Shown here: positions 18,331 through 28,100 of the stretch, piece by piece
How the letters are laid out: every line of letters begins with the position of its first letter
How positions within the stretch are numbered: position 1 is the first letter of the stretch
NCBI RefSeq assembly: GCF_016820635.1
Contig: NZ_WSFU01000138.1
Span: 31,455 to 95,454, forward strand
Source: Anaeromonas gelatinilytica
GTDB taxonomy: Bacteria; Bacillota; Clostridia; Tissierellales; SIT17
Length of the DNA stretch: 64,000 nt
Reading direction: 5' to 3'
Notes under the pieces: model-generated
The model's input: only the letters and a program-made list of their open reading frames with translations
Told to the model about the DNA's origin: nothing
The model's database searches: none
Made by a program: the position numbers and the translations under genes

Positions 18331-18507
18331 ATGGATTTACAAGGTAAGGATATTAGAGGTACAGTTTCATTAGTATTAGCAGCGTTATCTATTAAAGAGT
18401 CTTCAATCGTTTATGGTATCGAATAGATTGATAGAGGATATGAAAAATCAGAAGTAAAACTTAGATAAATTGGTGCTAAAATTCAACGAATAAACTTAAA
18501 AGAATTG
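18331..18507 (+). pseudogene. murA-like C-terminal fragment
   Basis: The frame reads DLQGKDIRGTVSLVLAALSI, SSIVYGIE, stop, IDRGYEKSEVKLR, stop, IGAKIQRI. This matches the C-terminal region of UDP-GlcNAc 1-carboxyvinyltransferase (…IDRGYEx..EKLxxLGAxIxRI). Two stops (TAG, TAA) interrupt it, and the active-site domain is missing. Confidence 0.65.
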
Positions 18508-18529
18508 GAGGAAAGAAGTGGTGATTGGA

Positions 18530-18642
18530 AAAGTTTTATTCCCATGATAAAAGAATTAGAAAATCTATTTCATCAATATAATGAAGATGGAAAAGTGATA
18601 CTGGAATATGATACTTGTATAAGCTACTGTAAAATGAAATAA
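18530..18642 (+). pseudogene. Methyltransferase C-terminal fragment (repeat copy B)
   Basis: Continues in the same frame as the murA fragment: ERSGDWKSFIPMIKELENLF, HQYNEDGKVILEYDTCISYC, then a stop at 18640-18642. Nearly identical in DNA to 10599-10701. The fusion of two unrelated C-termini shows that deletion or recombination joined them. Confidence 0.6.
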
Positions 18643-18864
18643 TTTATGAATTTAATTATATCTTTAGATTAAAAAATCATTATTTCAATATTAGATGATA
18701 TAACTCTATAACCTATATATGATGATTACAAAGTCTATTGACTTCGATATGAAAGGTTATAGTTCGGTAGAGAATATAGAAGGATTTACTGAAAACACGT
18801 ATATTGTATATATGATAAAGAACTAGAATTAAAGTGAAAAAATGAATTAATGGATTTGAAAAAT

Positions 18865-18983
18865 GATATTGATTATTCTTATAGGTTATTCACTAAGGGA
18901 ACTTAATATATAAAAGAATAATTGAGTTTCAGTAAAAATTGCATTTTTTGTCAAAACTTCTTACTAAATAGTTAGAAGTTTTT
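18865..18983. repeat. Copy 3 of the dispersed repeat, with terminal hairpin
   Basis: Resembles 16410-16527. It ends in ACTTCTTACT (18957-18966) and AGTTAGAAGT (18971-18980), which pair with one mismatch and precede a T-run. The last 24 bases before the right arm recur exactly at 63915-63938. The rest of 18643-19080 shows no gene. Confidence 0.5.
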
Positions 18984-19089
18984 TCTAATATTATTTAAAA
19001 TGAAAGGTGATTTCAGAAGTGAATAATACTCAATTAAACAAAGTAATGTAAAATATAAAATTTTAAAAAAATTTAAATAACGACAAGCT

Positions 19090-19122
19090 TTGACAAAATT
19101 TTTAGAAAATATAGTATATACT
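19090..19122 (+). promoter_or_regulatory. Probable promoter of the first NRPS operon
   Basis: A perfect TTGACA at 19090-19095 is followed 17 bases later by AGTATA (19113-19118), or 19 bases later by TATATA. The -10 region is inside the ten-base palindrome AGTATATACT (19113-19122), which could bind a regulator. It lies 62 bases before the PPTase start. Confidence 0.5.
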
Positions 19123-19183
19123 GTAAATTATCAAATAAAAGTTTAAGAATATTTTTTACAAAAAATACATTTAGAGGTTATAT

Positions 19184-19885
19184 ATGAAAATTTATGCTGT
19201 CAAAATTGTAGATATAAATGAAGATAAATTACTTTATTTATGCTCATCAATAGATTTAGAAAAAAACAAGAGGATTGTTAAATTTATTGATAAAAAAGAT
19301 AAAATTAGAACATTAATTGGTGATATTTTAGTAAGGATCATAATAGCAAATGAGTTAAATATTAATAATGAGTGTATTATATTCGATAAAAACCAATATG
19401 GTAAACCTTATCTCAAAAATTATCCTAAATTTCACTTTAATATTTCTCATTCAGGAGATTTTGTGGTATGTGCAATTGATAAGAATCCTATTGGAATAGA
19501 TATTGAAAAAATTAAGTATATTGAATATAGAGACATTGCAAAAAGATATTTTACTATGAATGAATCCAAATATATTATTGAAAAAGATTTATCCGCTCAG
19601 TTAACTAGGTTTTACGAGATATGGACGTTAAAAGAGAGTTATATTAAATGTATTGGACAAGGTCTATCAATACCATTAAAATCATTTTCGATTAATATGG
19701 ATAAGTATAAAAACATTGAGTCAATTGAAGATTATGAGAATAATAGATATTTCTTAAAACTGTTGGAATTAGATTTGAATTATAAAATTGCTGTATGCTC
19801 ATTAAACAAAGAAATTTTAGATAATATAGATATTATAGATCAAAGTGATTTAATAAATAAATATTTGAAATATAATCTAGATTAA
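19184..19885 (+). CDS. Sfp-type 4'-phosphopantetheinyl transferase
   Basis: A 233-residue cytoplasmic enzyme that attaches phosphopantetheine from CoA to the carrier-protein Ser residues of the neighbouring synthetases. It has FNISHSGDFVVCA, GIDIEKI (Asp106, Glu108 for Mg) and FYEIWTLKESYIKCIGQGLS (Glu151). TTTAGAGG precedes the ATG, and the thioesterase gene follows after 14 bases. As the first gene of the operon it probably activates all the carrier domains in both synthetase operons, because no other PPTase is in the window. Confidence 0.92.
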   Translation: MKIYAVKIVDINEDKLLYLCSSIDLEKNKRIVKFIDKKDKIRTLIGDILVRIIIANELNINNECIIFDKNQYGKPYLKNYPKFHFNISHSGDFVVCAIDKNPIGIDIEKIKYIEYRDIAKRYFTMNESKYIIEKDLSAQLTRFYEIWTLKESYIKCIGQGLSIPLKSFSINMDKYKNIESIEDYENNRYFLKLLELDLNYKIAVCSLNKEILDNIDIIDQSDLINKYLKYNLD

Positions 19886-19899
19886 GGGGAGTCATACTT

Positions 19900-20628
19900 A
19901 TGATATTATTTTGTTTACCCTATGCAGGAGGTTCAGAGGCAATATATTATAAATGGAAAAAATATTTAGATTCATCTATAGAATTATACCCTATAGAACT
20001 GAAAGGTAGAGGTAAAAGATTTGATAAGGGATTTTATGAAAATTTAGAAGAAGCAGTAGATGATATTTTTAATAATATAAAAGATAAGATAGATAATACT
20101 GATTATGCCATATATGGTCATAGTATGGGAAGTCTTTTAGCATATGAACTTTATTATAAGATAAAAAAAATGGGATATCTAAAGCCTAAACATATATTTT
20201 TCTCAGGTTATAAAGCACCAAGTATTATAAGAACGAAGGAAAATATATATGATTTACCAGATTATGATTTTATAAAAAAAGTAATGGAATTAGGTGGAAC
20301 ACCAGAAGAAGTATTTAATAATAAAGAATTATTGGAGGTATTTCTTCCTGTAATTAGGAATGATTTCAAGATTCTAGAAAATTATAATTATAAAGAAAGA
20401 GAAGATAAAATAGAATGTGATGTATCAATTTTATATGGCAATCAAGAAGCTATCAATTTAGAAGATGTATTATTATGGAAAAATCATGTGTCCAGTGGAT
20501 TTAAAATTTATAATCTAGAAGGAAATCATTTTTTTATAAATAAAAATGTTAAAAATATATCTAATATAATTAATAGTACATTATTGAGAAATAACATCAA
20601 TACTAAGGAGATCGAATATGGAGTTTAA
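19900..20628 (+). CDS. Type II thioesterase (first operon)
   Basis: A 242-residue alpha/beta hydrolase that clears misprimed or stalled acyl groups from carrier proteins. It shows LPYAGGSEAIYYKWK, the nucleophile elbow YGHSMGS (Ser75) and the C-terminal GNHFFI (His210). AAGGGGAG precedes the start. It overlaps the NRPS gene downstream by 11 bases, indicating translational coupling. Confidence 0.9.
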   Translation: MILFCLPYAGGSEAIYYKWKKYLDSSIELYPIELKGRGKRFDKGFYENLEEAVDDIFNNIKDKIDNTDYAIYGHSMGSLLAYELYYKIKKMGYLKPKHIFFSGYKAPSIIRTKENIYDLPDYDFIKKVMELGGTPEEVFNNKELLEVFLPVIRNDFKILENYNYKEREDKIECDVSILYGNQEAINLEDVLLWKNHVSSGFKIYNLEGNHFFINKNVKNISNIINSTLLRNNINTKEIEYGV

Positions 20629-23600
20629 TGATATAAAGTATTATAACTTGACGCATCCACAAAAGAGAATATGGTATATAGATAAGATTAATTTCAATTC
20701 TCCACTTCACAATCTAGGTGGTTGTTTAAATATAAAAGGAAACATTGATGTTGATAAATTGAAAGAAACTCTTAACCTTATTATTAAGATAAATGATGGG
20801 TTAAGATTAAGATTAACGGAAAAAGAGGGACAACCATTTCAATACATAAAAGATTATAAAAAAGAAAATATTGAGTATATAGATTTTAGTAAATATGAAT
20901 CACCTAGAGAAGAACAATTAAAATGGGCTAAGAGCTTATTTAGAAAAACATTTCAATTATATAAAGATAAATTATATTATTTTGCCATATACAAAATAAA
21001 TGAAAGACAATATGGAGTATTGTTGAATATCCATCACATAATATCAGATGGATGGTCCATAAGCTTAATTCAACAACAAATTTGTGAAATATATAACAAC
21101 ATATCAAAGGATAATCAAATTCACATTGATAAATATCATTCATATGTAGATTTTATAAAAGATGAAGAGAACTATATTAATTCTGAGAGATTTATAAGAA
21201 ATCAAATTTTTTGGAATGAAAAGTTTGATGATATACCTGAAGAATTTCTATATAAAACATCAAGTAGTATAAAAGGTAGGAGACAAGTATTTAATATCAG
21301 TACCAATCTATCAAACAATATAAATAAGTTTATAGAAGAAAGAAAATGTTCTTTAAATACTTTTTTTATTACCATTTTACTTATATACATAAATAAAACA
21401 GCTAATAAAAAAGATATAGTAATAGGAATACCAGTATTCAATAGAAAAGGGAAAAAACAGAAAAAAATAGTAGGTATGTTTACAAGTACAGTACCTTTTA
21501 GATTTTATTTAGATACCGAGTCTAATATAGATGACTTAATAAATTCAATCAATAAAGAATTAAAATTTTCTTTATTAAATCAAAAATATCCATATGATTT
21601 ACTAATTAAAGATTTGGATTTGAGTAGAAGAGGATATGATAGTCTATTTAAGATGTCTGTAAACTATTACAATTCTGAATATATTAATGACATTGAAGGT
21701 ATAGATGTAGATATTGAAGAGTATTATTGTGGTAGTCAAAGCTATTCATTACAGTTAACAGTTAAAGAAATAAAAGAAGATAATATATCTGTAAATATTG
21801 ATTACAAAACAGATGAATATTCTGAACAAGAAATTAAAGTTTTAAGTAGTTCTATTATTAATATTATTAAACAAATTACAATTGAAGACAAGCAAAGTGT
21901 TGAAGATTTAAGTCTTCTTAATCAAGATGAAATTAATTATAAATTATATACAATCAACTCAACTAATAATTCCTATCCAAGCAAAACAGTATATGAACTA
22001 TTTCAAGAACAAGCTATTAAAACTCCAGATAAAATAGCTTTAGAATTTAAAGAAGAAAAATTAACATATAAAGAGTTGAATGAAAAATCTAATCAATTAG
22101 CAAATTATTTAATAGAAAATGGTGTAAAAAAAGAAAATACTGTAGGAATTATGTCCAGTCATTCTATTCAGTTGATTATAAATATTTTGGCAGTTTTAAA
22201 ATCTGGAGCATCTTATTTACCCATTGATCCTAATTATCCTATAGAAAGGATTAATTATATGCTCGAAGATTCTAATAGTATGTTGTTGTTAACTAACTTT
22301 GAAGTAAAAAATGACATTAGATTTAATGGAAAAATAATTAATACAAATAATATAAATTTAGAATTGTATAGCAAAGAAAATTATTCTCAAATAAATAGGT
22401 TAGAAGATTTAGCTTATATTATATATACATCTGGTTCTACAGGGAAACCTAAAGGAGTTATGATTGAACATAAAGGTTTAACTAACTATATATACTGGGC
22501 TAATAAGATGTATTTAAATGTTGATGAAGAAGCAATGGCTTTGTATTCTTCAATATCTTTTGATTTAACAGTGACTTCAATATTTGCACCGTTAATTTCA
22601 GGAAATAGAATTTTAATATATGATAGAGATGATACTGACTTTATTTTATATAAAGTGTTAAAAGAAAATAAAGCAACAGTTATAAAATTAACACCAGCTC
22701 ATTTAACTCTACTAAAAGGCATGGATAATAGTAAATCAAATATAAAAAGATTCATTGTGGGTGGTGAAGAACTAAAAGTAAGTTTAGCACAAGAAATTTA
22801 TAATAATTTCAACAAAAACATAGAAATATATAATGAATATGGTCCTACTGAAACGGCTGTTGGTTGTATCATACACAAATATGAAGAAGAAAAAGATAAA
22901 AAATTATCTGTACCAATAGGATATTCAATTGATAATGTTCAAGTTTATATATTAGATAAGAATTTTAATATAGTTCCTACTGGTACAATTGGTGAACTTT
23001 ATGTATCAGGGGCTGGAGTAGCTAGAGGCTATTTGAACAAGAGAGAATTGACATGTGAGAAGTTTATTAATAATCTTTTCATTAAAGGTGAAAAAATGTA
23101 TAAAACTGGTGATACTGCAAGGTACCTAGAAACTGGTGAAATTGAATATGTAGGTAGAGTAGATAATCAGGTTAAGATAAGAGGACATCGTATTGAACTA
23201 GGAGAAATAGAAAGGTGTTTATTGGAAAACAAAGCTGTTAAAGAAGTAGTTGTAACATTTAAAGAAGATTTATCAGGAAATAATTTATTAAATTCGTATA
23301 TAGTAAGAAAAAGTGAACTCACAGTTTTAGAACTTAAAAGGTGGTTTTTAAGATTTTTACCTCAATATATGATACCTAATAATTTTGTTTTTATAGACAA
23401 ACTGCCTTTAACTGATAATGGGAAGATAGATTATTCTTTACTACCAAAACCACAACCGATTGAAAAAGAATTTATAAAGTATAATAATAATCTAGAAAGA
23501 GAACTAGTTAAAGCTATGGAAGAAATTTTAGGTGTAGAAAATATAAGTATGAATGATAACTATTATCAGCTTGGTGGGGATTCTATAAAAGCAATACAAA

Positions 23601-24178
23601 TAGCTTCAAAACTTAAAAACATAGGATTAGAGGTCAAAGTAAAAGATATGTTAACTTATGATTCTATTGAAGAGATAGCAAACACTTTAGAAGAAAATAA
23701 GAATACAATCTCTATAAGACAGGATCTGATTGAAGGATACATACATAATACACCTATTATAAAATGGTTTTTTAATAAAAACTTTACCAATGAAAATTTA
23801 TATAATCATTATGTATTACTAGAATACAATCAAATATTAGATATTAATAAAATTGAAATTGCTATGAATAAATTAATTGAGCACCATGATACATTAAGAT
23901 TTAATTATGACAGAGAAAACAACAAACTATATTATAATAATAATCACTTAAATAAGAAAAAGAATGTTAAGCATTTTAATTTATCTGAAGGTTATGACTA
24001 TAACCAAAATAAAAACATAAAATTTTTAATTAATAAAGCTGATGTTAAATTTAATTTAGAGAATAGTCGTTTGTTTGATATAACTATATTTGATTTAGAT
24101 AAAGATAGACAAGCTTTATTATTTACAGCTCATCATTTAATAGTTGATGGAGTTTCATGGAGAATAAATGGAGAATAA
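20618..24178 (+). CDS. NRPS module C-A(Asn)-PCP-E, epimerase cut short
   Basis: A 1186-residue synthetase. Domains: condensation (1-430; HHIISDGWS at 139), adenylation (about 450-950; SGSTGKPKG near 605), carrier (LGGDSIKA, Ser989) and the start of an epimerase (from about 1040, with AHHLIVDGVSW). The N-terminus (LTHPQKRIWYIDK) is like lipoinitiation 'starter' C domains such as SrfAA. By manual alignment to GrsA the specificity residues are D-L-T-K-I-G-E-V-G-K, an asparagine code. The frame ends inside the epimerase because of an 11-base tandem duplication; the next gene supplies the rest. Predicted product: N-acyl-Asn, D-Asn if the epimerase works. Confidence 0.9.
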   Translation: MEFNDIKYYNLTHPQKRIWYIDKINFNSPLHNLGGCLNIKGNIDVDKLKETLNLIIKINDGLRLRLTEKEGQPFQYIKDYKKENIEYIDFSKYESPREEQLKWAKSLFRKTFQLYKDKLYYFAIYKINERQYGVLLNIHHIISDGWSISLIQQQICEIYNNISKDNQIHIDKYHSYVDFIKDEENYINSERFIRNQIFWNEKFDDIPEEFLYKTSSSIKGRRQVFNISTNLSNNINKFIEERKCSLNTFFITILLIYINKTANKKDIVIGIPVFNRKGKKQKKIVGMFTSTVPFRFYLDTESNIDDLINSINKELKFSLLNQKYPYDLLIKDLDLSRRGYDSLFKMSVNYYNSEYINDIEGIDVDIEEYYCGSQSYSLQLTVKEIKEDNISVNIDYKTDEYSEQEIKVLSSSIINIIKQITIEDKQSVEDLSLLNQDEINYKLYTINSTNNSYPSKTVYELFQEQAIKTPDKIALEFKEEKLTYKELNEKSNQLANYLIENGVKKENTVGIMSSHSIQLIINILAVLKSGASYLPIDPNYPIERINYMLEDSNSMLLLTNFEVKNDIRFNGKIINTNNINLELYSKENYSQINRLEDLAYIIYTSGSTGKPKGVMIEHKGLTNYIYWANKMYLNVDEEAMALYSSISFDLTVTSIFAPLISGNRILIYDRDDTDFILYKVLKENKATVIKLTPAHLTLLKGMDNSKSNIKRFIVGGEELKVSLAQEIYNNFNKNIEIYNEYGPTETAVGCIIHKYEEEKDKKLSVPIGYSIDNVQVYILDKNFNIVPTGTIGELYVSGAGVARGYLNKRELTCEKFINNLFIKGEKMYKTGDTARYLETGEIEYVGRVDNQVKIRGHRIELGEIERCLLENKAVKEVVVTFKEDLSGNNLLNSYIVRKSELTVLELKRWFLRFLPQYMIPNNFVFIDKLPLTDNGKIDYSLLPKPQPIEKEFIKYNNNLERELVKAMEEILGVENISMNDNYYQLGGDSIKAIQIASKLKNIGLEVKVKDMLTYDSIEEIANTLEENKNTISIRQDLIEGYIHNTPIIKWFFNKNFTNENLYNHYVLLEYNQILDINKIEIAMNKLIEHHDTLRFNYDRENNKLYYNNNHLNKKKNVKHFNLSEGYDYNQNKNIKFLINKADVKFNLENSRLFDITIFDLDKDRQALLFTAHHLIVDGVSWRINGE
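24157..24178. repeat. 11-bp tandem duplication splitting the epimerase domain
   Basis: ATGGAGAATAA occurs twice in a row (24157-24167, 24168-24178). Removing one copy joins VSWRI directly to ILEDF, the normal epimerase sequence. With both copies the upstream frame ends at TAA 24176-24178, and the first copy supplies an ATG in the frame of the downstream part. Confidence 0.9.
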
Positions 24179-25113
24179 TATTAGAAGATTTTCTAAATAT
24201 ATTAAATCAATTAGATAAAAATAAAAAAATACAGTTACCAATGAAAACTTATTCTTATAAATATTGGTCAGAACAGCTACAGGATTATAAAAAAAAGAAT
24301 TTTGAGAAAGAAAAAGATTATTGGAACTCTATTCTAAACAGAGATTGGGTTTATCCAGCAGATTTTAACAATAAGCAAGATAACACCAAAAATATATCTG
24401 TTTTAAATAGTGAACTTGATGGAACTACTACATGTGATTTAATTAAGAAAACAAATGATATCTATAGTCTAGAATTTAAAGAAGTATTAATAGTAGCATT
24501 AGCTCTTACAATTAATAATATAACAAACAATCATGAGGTAATTATTGAGTTAGAAGGACATGGAAGAGAAGCTATTGCTGAAAATGTTGATATTTCTAGG
24601 ACAGTAGGATGGTTTACAACTATATATCTTGCATATTTTAAGATAGAACATACAGAACTTGATAAAAATATTAAATCACTAAAAGAACAAATAAGAGATA
24701 TACCTGATAAAGGATTTAATTATGGTATTCTTAGATTCTTAAATCATGAATTTAAGAAATCTGATAGAAAATATATAAGGTTCAATTATCTTGGAGATTT
24801 TGACAATATCATAGATAAAGAAAAACTAAATGTATACAATATTGAATTTGGTTTAGATAACGATAAAAGAAATTCTATGTCATCCTTAATGGATATAGAG
24901 GTAATGATAGTAAATAGAAAGTTAAATATAAGTATCACATATAGTAATACGAGGTTTAAAAATGAGACCATCCAAACATTTATTAATAAGTATATGGAAA
25001 CATTGCAGCTAATTTTAGATCACTGTATTAGCAAATCTTTTAAAGAATTTACACCATCAGATTTTAATACCGTTGACATTTCACAAGAAGATATTGACAG
25101 TCTTTTTAATTAA
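24157..25113 (+). CDS. Epimerase domain, C-terminal part (split NRPS)
   Basis: A 318-residue remainder of the epimerase that begins in the upstream gene. It starts MENKWRIILEDFLNIL and includes the E-domain motifs IELEGHGREAIAENVDISRT, VGWFTTIYLAYF and FNYLGDFD. A GGAG four bases before the ATG could allow re-initiation, so the domain might be made as two pieces, with HHxxxDG on one and the remaining motifs on the other. Whether the halves assemble is unknown. An intact ancestral gene of about 1500 codons is inferred. Confidence 0.85.
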   Translation: MENKWRIILEDFLNILNQLDKNKKIQLPMKTYSYKYWSEQLQDYKKKNFEKEKDYWNSILNRDWVYPADFNNKQDNTKNISVLNSELDGTTTCDLIKKTNDIYSLEFKEVLIVALALTINNITNNHEVIIELEGHGREAIAENVDISRTVGWFTTIYLAYFKIEHTELDKNIKSLKEQIRDIPDKGFNYGILRFLNHEFKKSDRKYIRFNYLGDFDNIIDKEKLNVYNIEFGLDNDKRNSMSSLMDIEVMIVNRKLNISITYSNTRFKNETIQTFINKYMETLQLILDHCISKSFKEFTPSDFNTVDISQEDIDSLFN

Positions 25114-25189
25114 TATATGTATTTTTATAACTTTATTTACTCAGAAAAGCAAAAAGTATGATTATCTTGATATGAGGAGCAATAACACT

Positions 25190-28100
25190 ATGAGGAAAGT
25201 AAGTAAATTACTGATTAATGTAAGTATTTTTATTAGTTTTATTTTATTATCACTAAAGGGGTATGCTTTAGGTAATAATAGTGGAGAAATAATTTGTTTA
25301 TCAGATAATGATAATTTAAAAATAGAAAATTTCATTGAAAAACAGATGAACAAAGGTAAAATTCCAGGGATGACGGTAGTCATAGTACAAGGAAATAAAA
25401 CTATTTATCAAAAAGGTTTTGGATATTCTGATATAGAATTAAGAAAGGATGTTACTTCTAAAACATTATTTGAAATCGGATCCAATAGTAAAGCATTTAC
25501 AGCTCTAGGAATTCTCAATTTACAAAAGAATGGATTGATTAAACTTGAAGATGAAGTATCTAAACATATTCCTTGGTTTAAAGTTAAGTATCAGGGCAAG
25601 GAAGTTTCAATAAGCATAGAAGAATTACTATATCATACAAGTGGAATACCATTTAAAACTATAGATAAAATCCCTATTTCTAATAAAGACAATGCACTTG
25701 ATGAAACGGTCAAAACATTGATTAATATAGAATTAGATAGTGAACCAGGCGAGAATTTTCAGTATGCAACAATAAACTATGATGTTTTAGGATTAATAAT
25801 TGAGAAAGTAACAGGAATGACATATGAAGAATATATCGAAGAAAATGTTCTAAAGCCAATGGAACTAAATAATACGTATCTTCATAGAAATGAAGCTGTT
25901 AATGAAAATATGGCTAAAGGATATAAGACTAACTTTTTAAAGCCTCAGATTTATGAAGCACCAGTGTATAGAGGGAATAAGCCAGCAGGATATATTATAT
26001 CTAATGCTGAGAATATGGCAAAATGGCTTAAGATTCAGATAGGAACATCAATTGATTCAAAATTTGATAAAGACATAATTGAAGAGTCACATAAAGCTAA
26101 TCGTAGGGTTGCACCTTTAGGAGATGGATCTTCATATGCTGCTGGTTGGTTTGTTTACCAAAAAGACGGAGGTGAGATTTCCCATGGTGGAAATAATCCT
26201 AATTACTCTTCATTTATATTGTTTAGACCAGAAGATAAATTAGGAATTGCAGTCCTTAGCAATACAAATTCAGAATATGTTTCAGCTATTTCTCAAGGAA
26301 TTAATGAAATATTGCAGGGTAAAGATTATGATAATAATATAAAAGACTTAAATAAAACTGTAGACAATATATCTATTTTAATCATATGTATCATAACTTT
26401 AATAATTATTAGCACACTATACTTTATATTTAAGACGTTAAAACAGATAGTTAAAAAAGAAAGAAAATTAGAAATAAAAAATGCAAAAGATATTTTGAAG
26501 ATTTGTTTTTCTTTAGTTTTCATGATTGGAATAAGTTATTGCATATATTTGATTCCATACATTTTATATATGGGGGTATCATGGGAGTTTGTATTTGTAT
26601 GGCTTCCTAAAAGTATAAAAGTTGCGCTCTATTTAGTCTATATAAGTATTTGGTTAGTATACATATACTACTTAATTACAAGTTTTTATAAAAAAAAAGA
26701 TGATAGATCATTATTAATACTATCAATATTAAGTATTGTTAGTGGATTTGGTAATGCAATTGTAATTTTTACTATTAACATGGCTGTAAATAGCAATAAT
26801 GATTTAAAAGTTAAGATATTAGTATATTTTATTCTTGGTATAATCCTTTATGTTTATGGACAAAAGATCATGAGAGTAAAATTGATAGAACTAACAAATC
26901 AAATAGTATATTCAAAAAGGATGGAAATTGTTAAATGTTTATTAAAATCGCCTTATAATAAGTTTGAAAAAATTGAAGAAGGAAGGATTCAATCCACATT
27001 AAATAATGATACAGAAACCATAAGTAGATTTGCAAATATTCTAATTAGCGGAGTAACAAGCGCTATTACACTTATCATATGTTTTATATATCTAGGATTT
27101 ATAAATATATATGCATTACTACTTTCTGTAGTAATAATATTCGTTATCGCAAGCATATATTACTTAGTTGGTAGATATGCAAATAGGATTGGAGAAGAAT
27201 CAAGAGACCTTCAAAATATATTTTTTAAATTCATAAATGATTTAATAGGTGGATTTAAGGAATTAAGTCTTAACGAAAAAAGAAAGAATGAATTTGAAAT
27301 TGATATGCAAAAGAGTAGTAATAAATATAGGATTAAGAGAGGACAATCAGCCCTTGCTTTTGCAAATATGTTTGTGATAGGTGAATTGTTATTTACACTT
27401 GCAATAGGATTTATAGTATTTATTTTCCCTTTGATATTAAGAAATTTAGATAGAACTAGTATATCAAGCTATGTTTTTATATTACTCTACATGACAGGTC
27501 CAGTTCATGGAATATTAAATACTATACCTAATGCTATTGAAGCAAGAATAAGCTTAAAAAGAATTAATAATTTAATTAGTCAAATATCAAATTCTAATTA
27601 TAAAGACTATGATGATAAACAAGTGGCTATACAAGGCAATCTTAACCTAAAATCAAATGGTATAGAGTATGAATATGACAAAAAAGATGGACAAGGATTT
27701 AAAGTAGGACCTATTAATTATGAATTTAGATCTGGTGAGATAGTTTTTATTACAGGTGGTAATGGTAGTGGTAAATCAACACTAGCTAAATTATTAACTG
27801 GATTATATCCACCTTCTAAAGGATATATAACTTTAAATAACAAAATAGCTTCACAAAAACTACTAAATGAAAGCTATTCTACAGTTTTTTCTGATTTTTA
27901 CTTATTTGATAAACTTTATGGAATAGATTATAAGGGCAAAGAAAAAGAAATGCAAAAATATTTAAATATACTGCAACTTGATGATAAAGTCAAAATAGAA
28001 GATGGAAAATTTAGTACAACTAGGCTATCAACAGGTCAAAAGAAGAGATTGGCTTTATTGGTTACTTATTTAGAAGATAGACCTATTTACTTATTTGATG

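Noticed and set aside
18860..18990. CRISPR or tandem array because of recurring AT-rich blocks.
   Set aside because: Copies are few, kilobases apart and not regularly spaced; no cas genes are present.
25073..25189. N-terminal extension of the peptidase-ABC protein from a TTG.
   Set aside because: It would place 39 residues before a clean signal peptide; ATG 25190 has its own GAGGAG.
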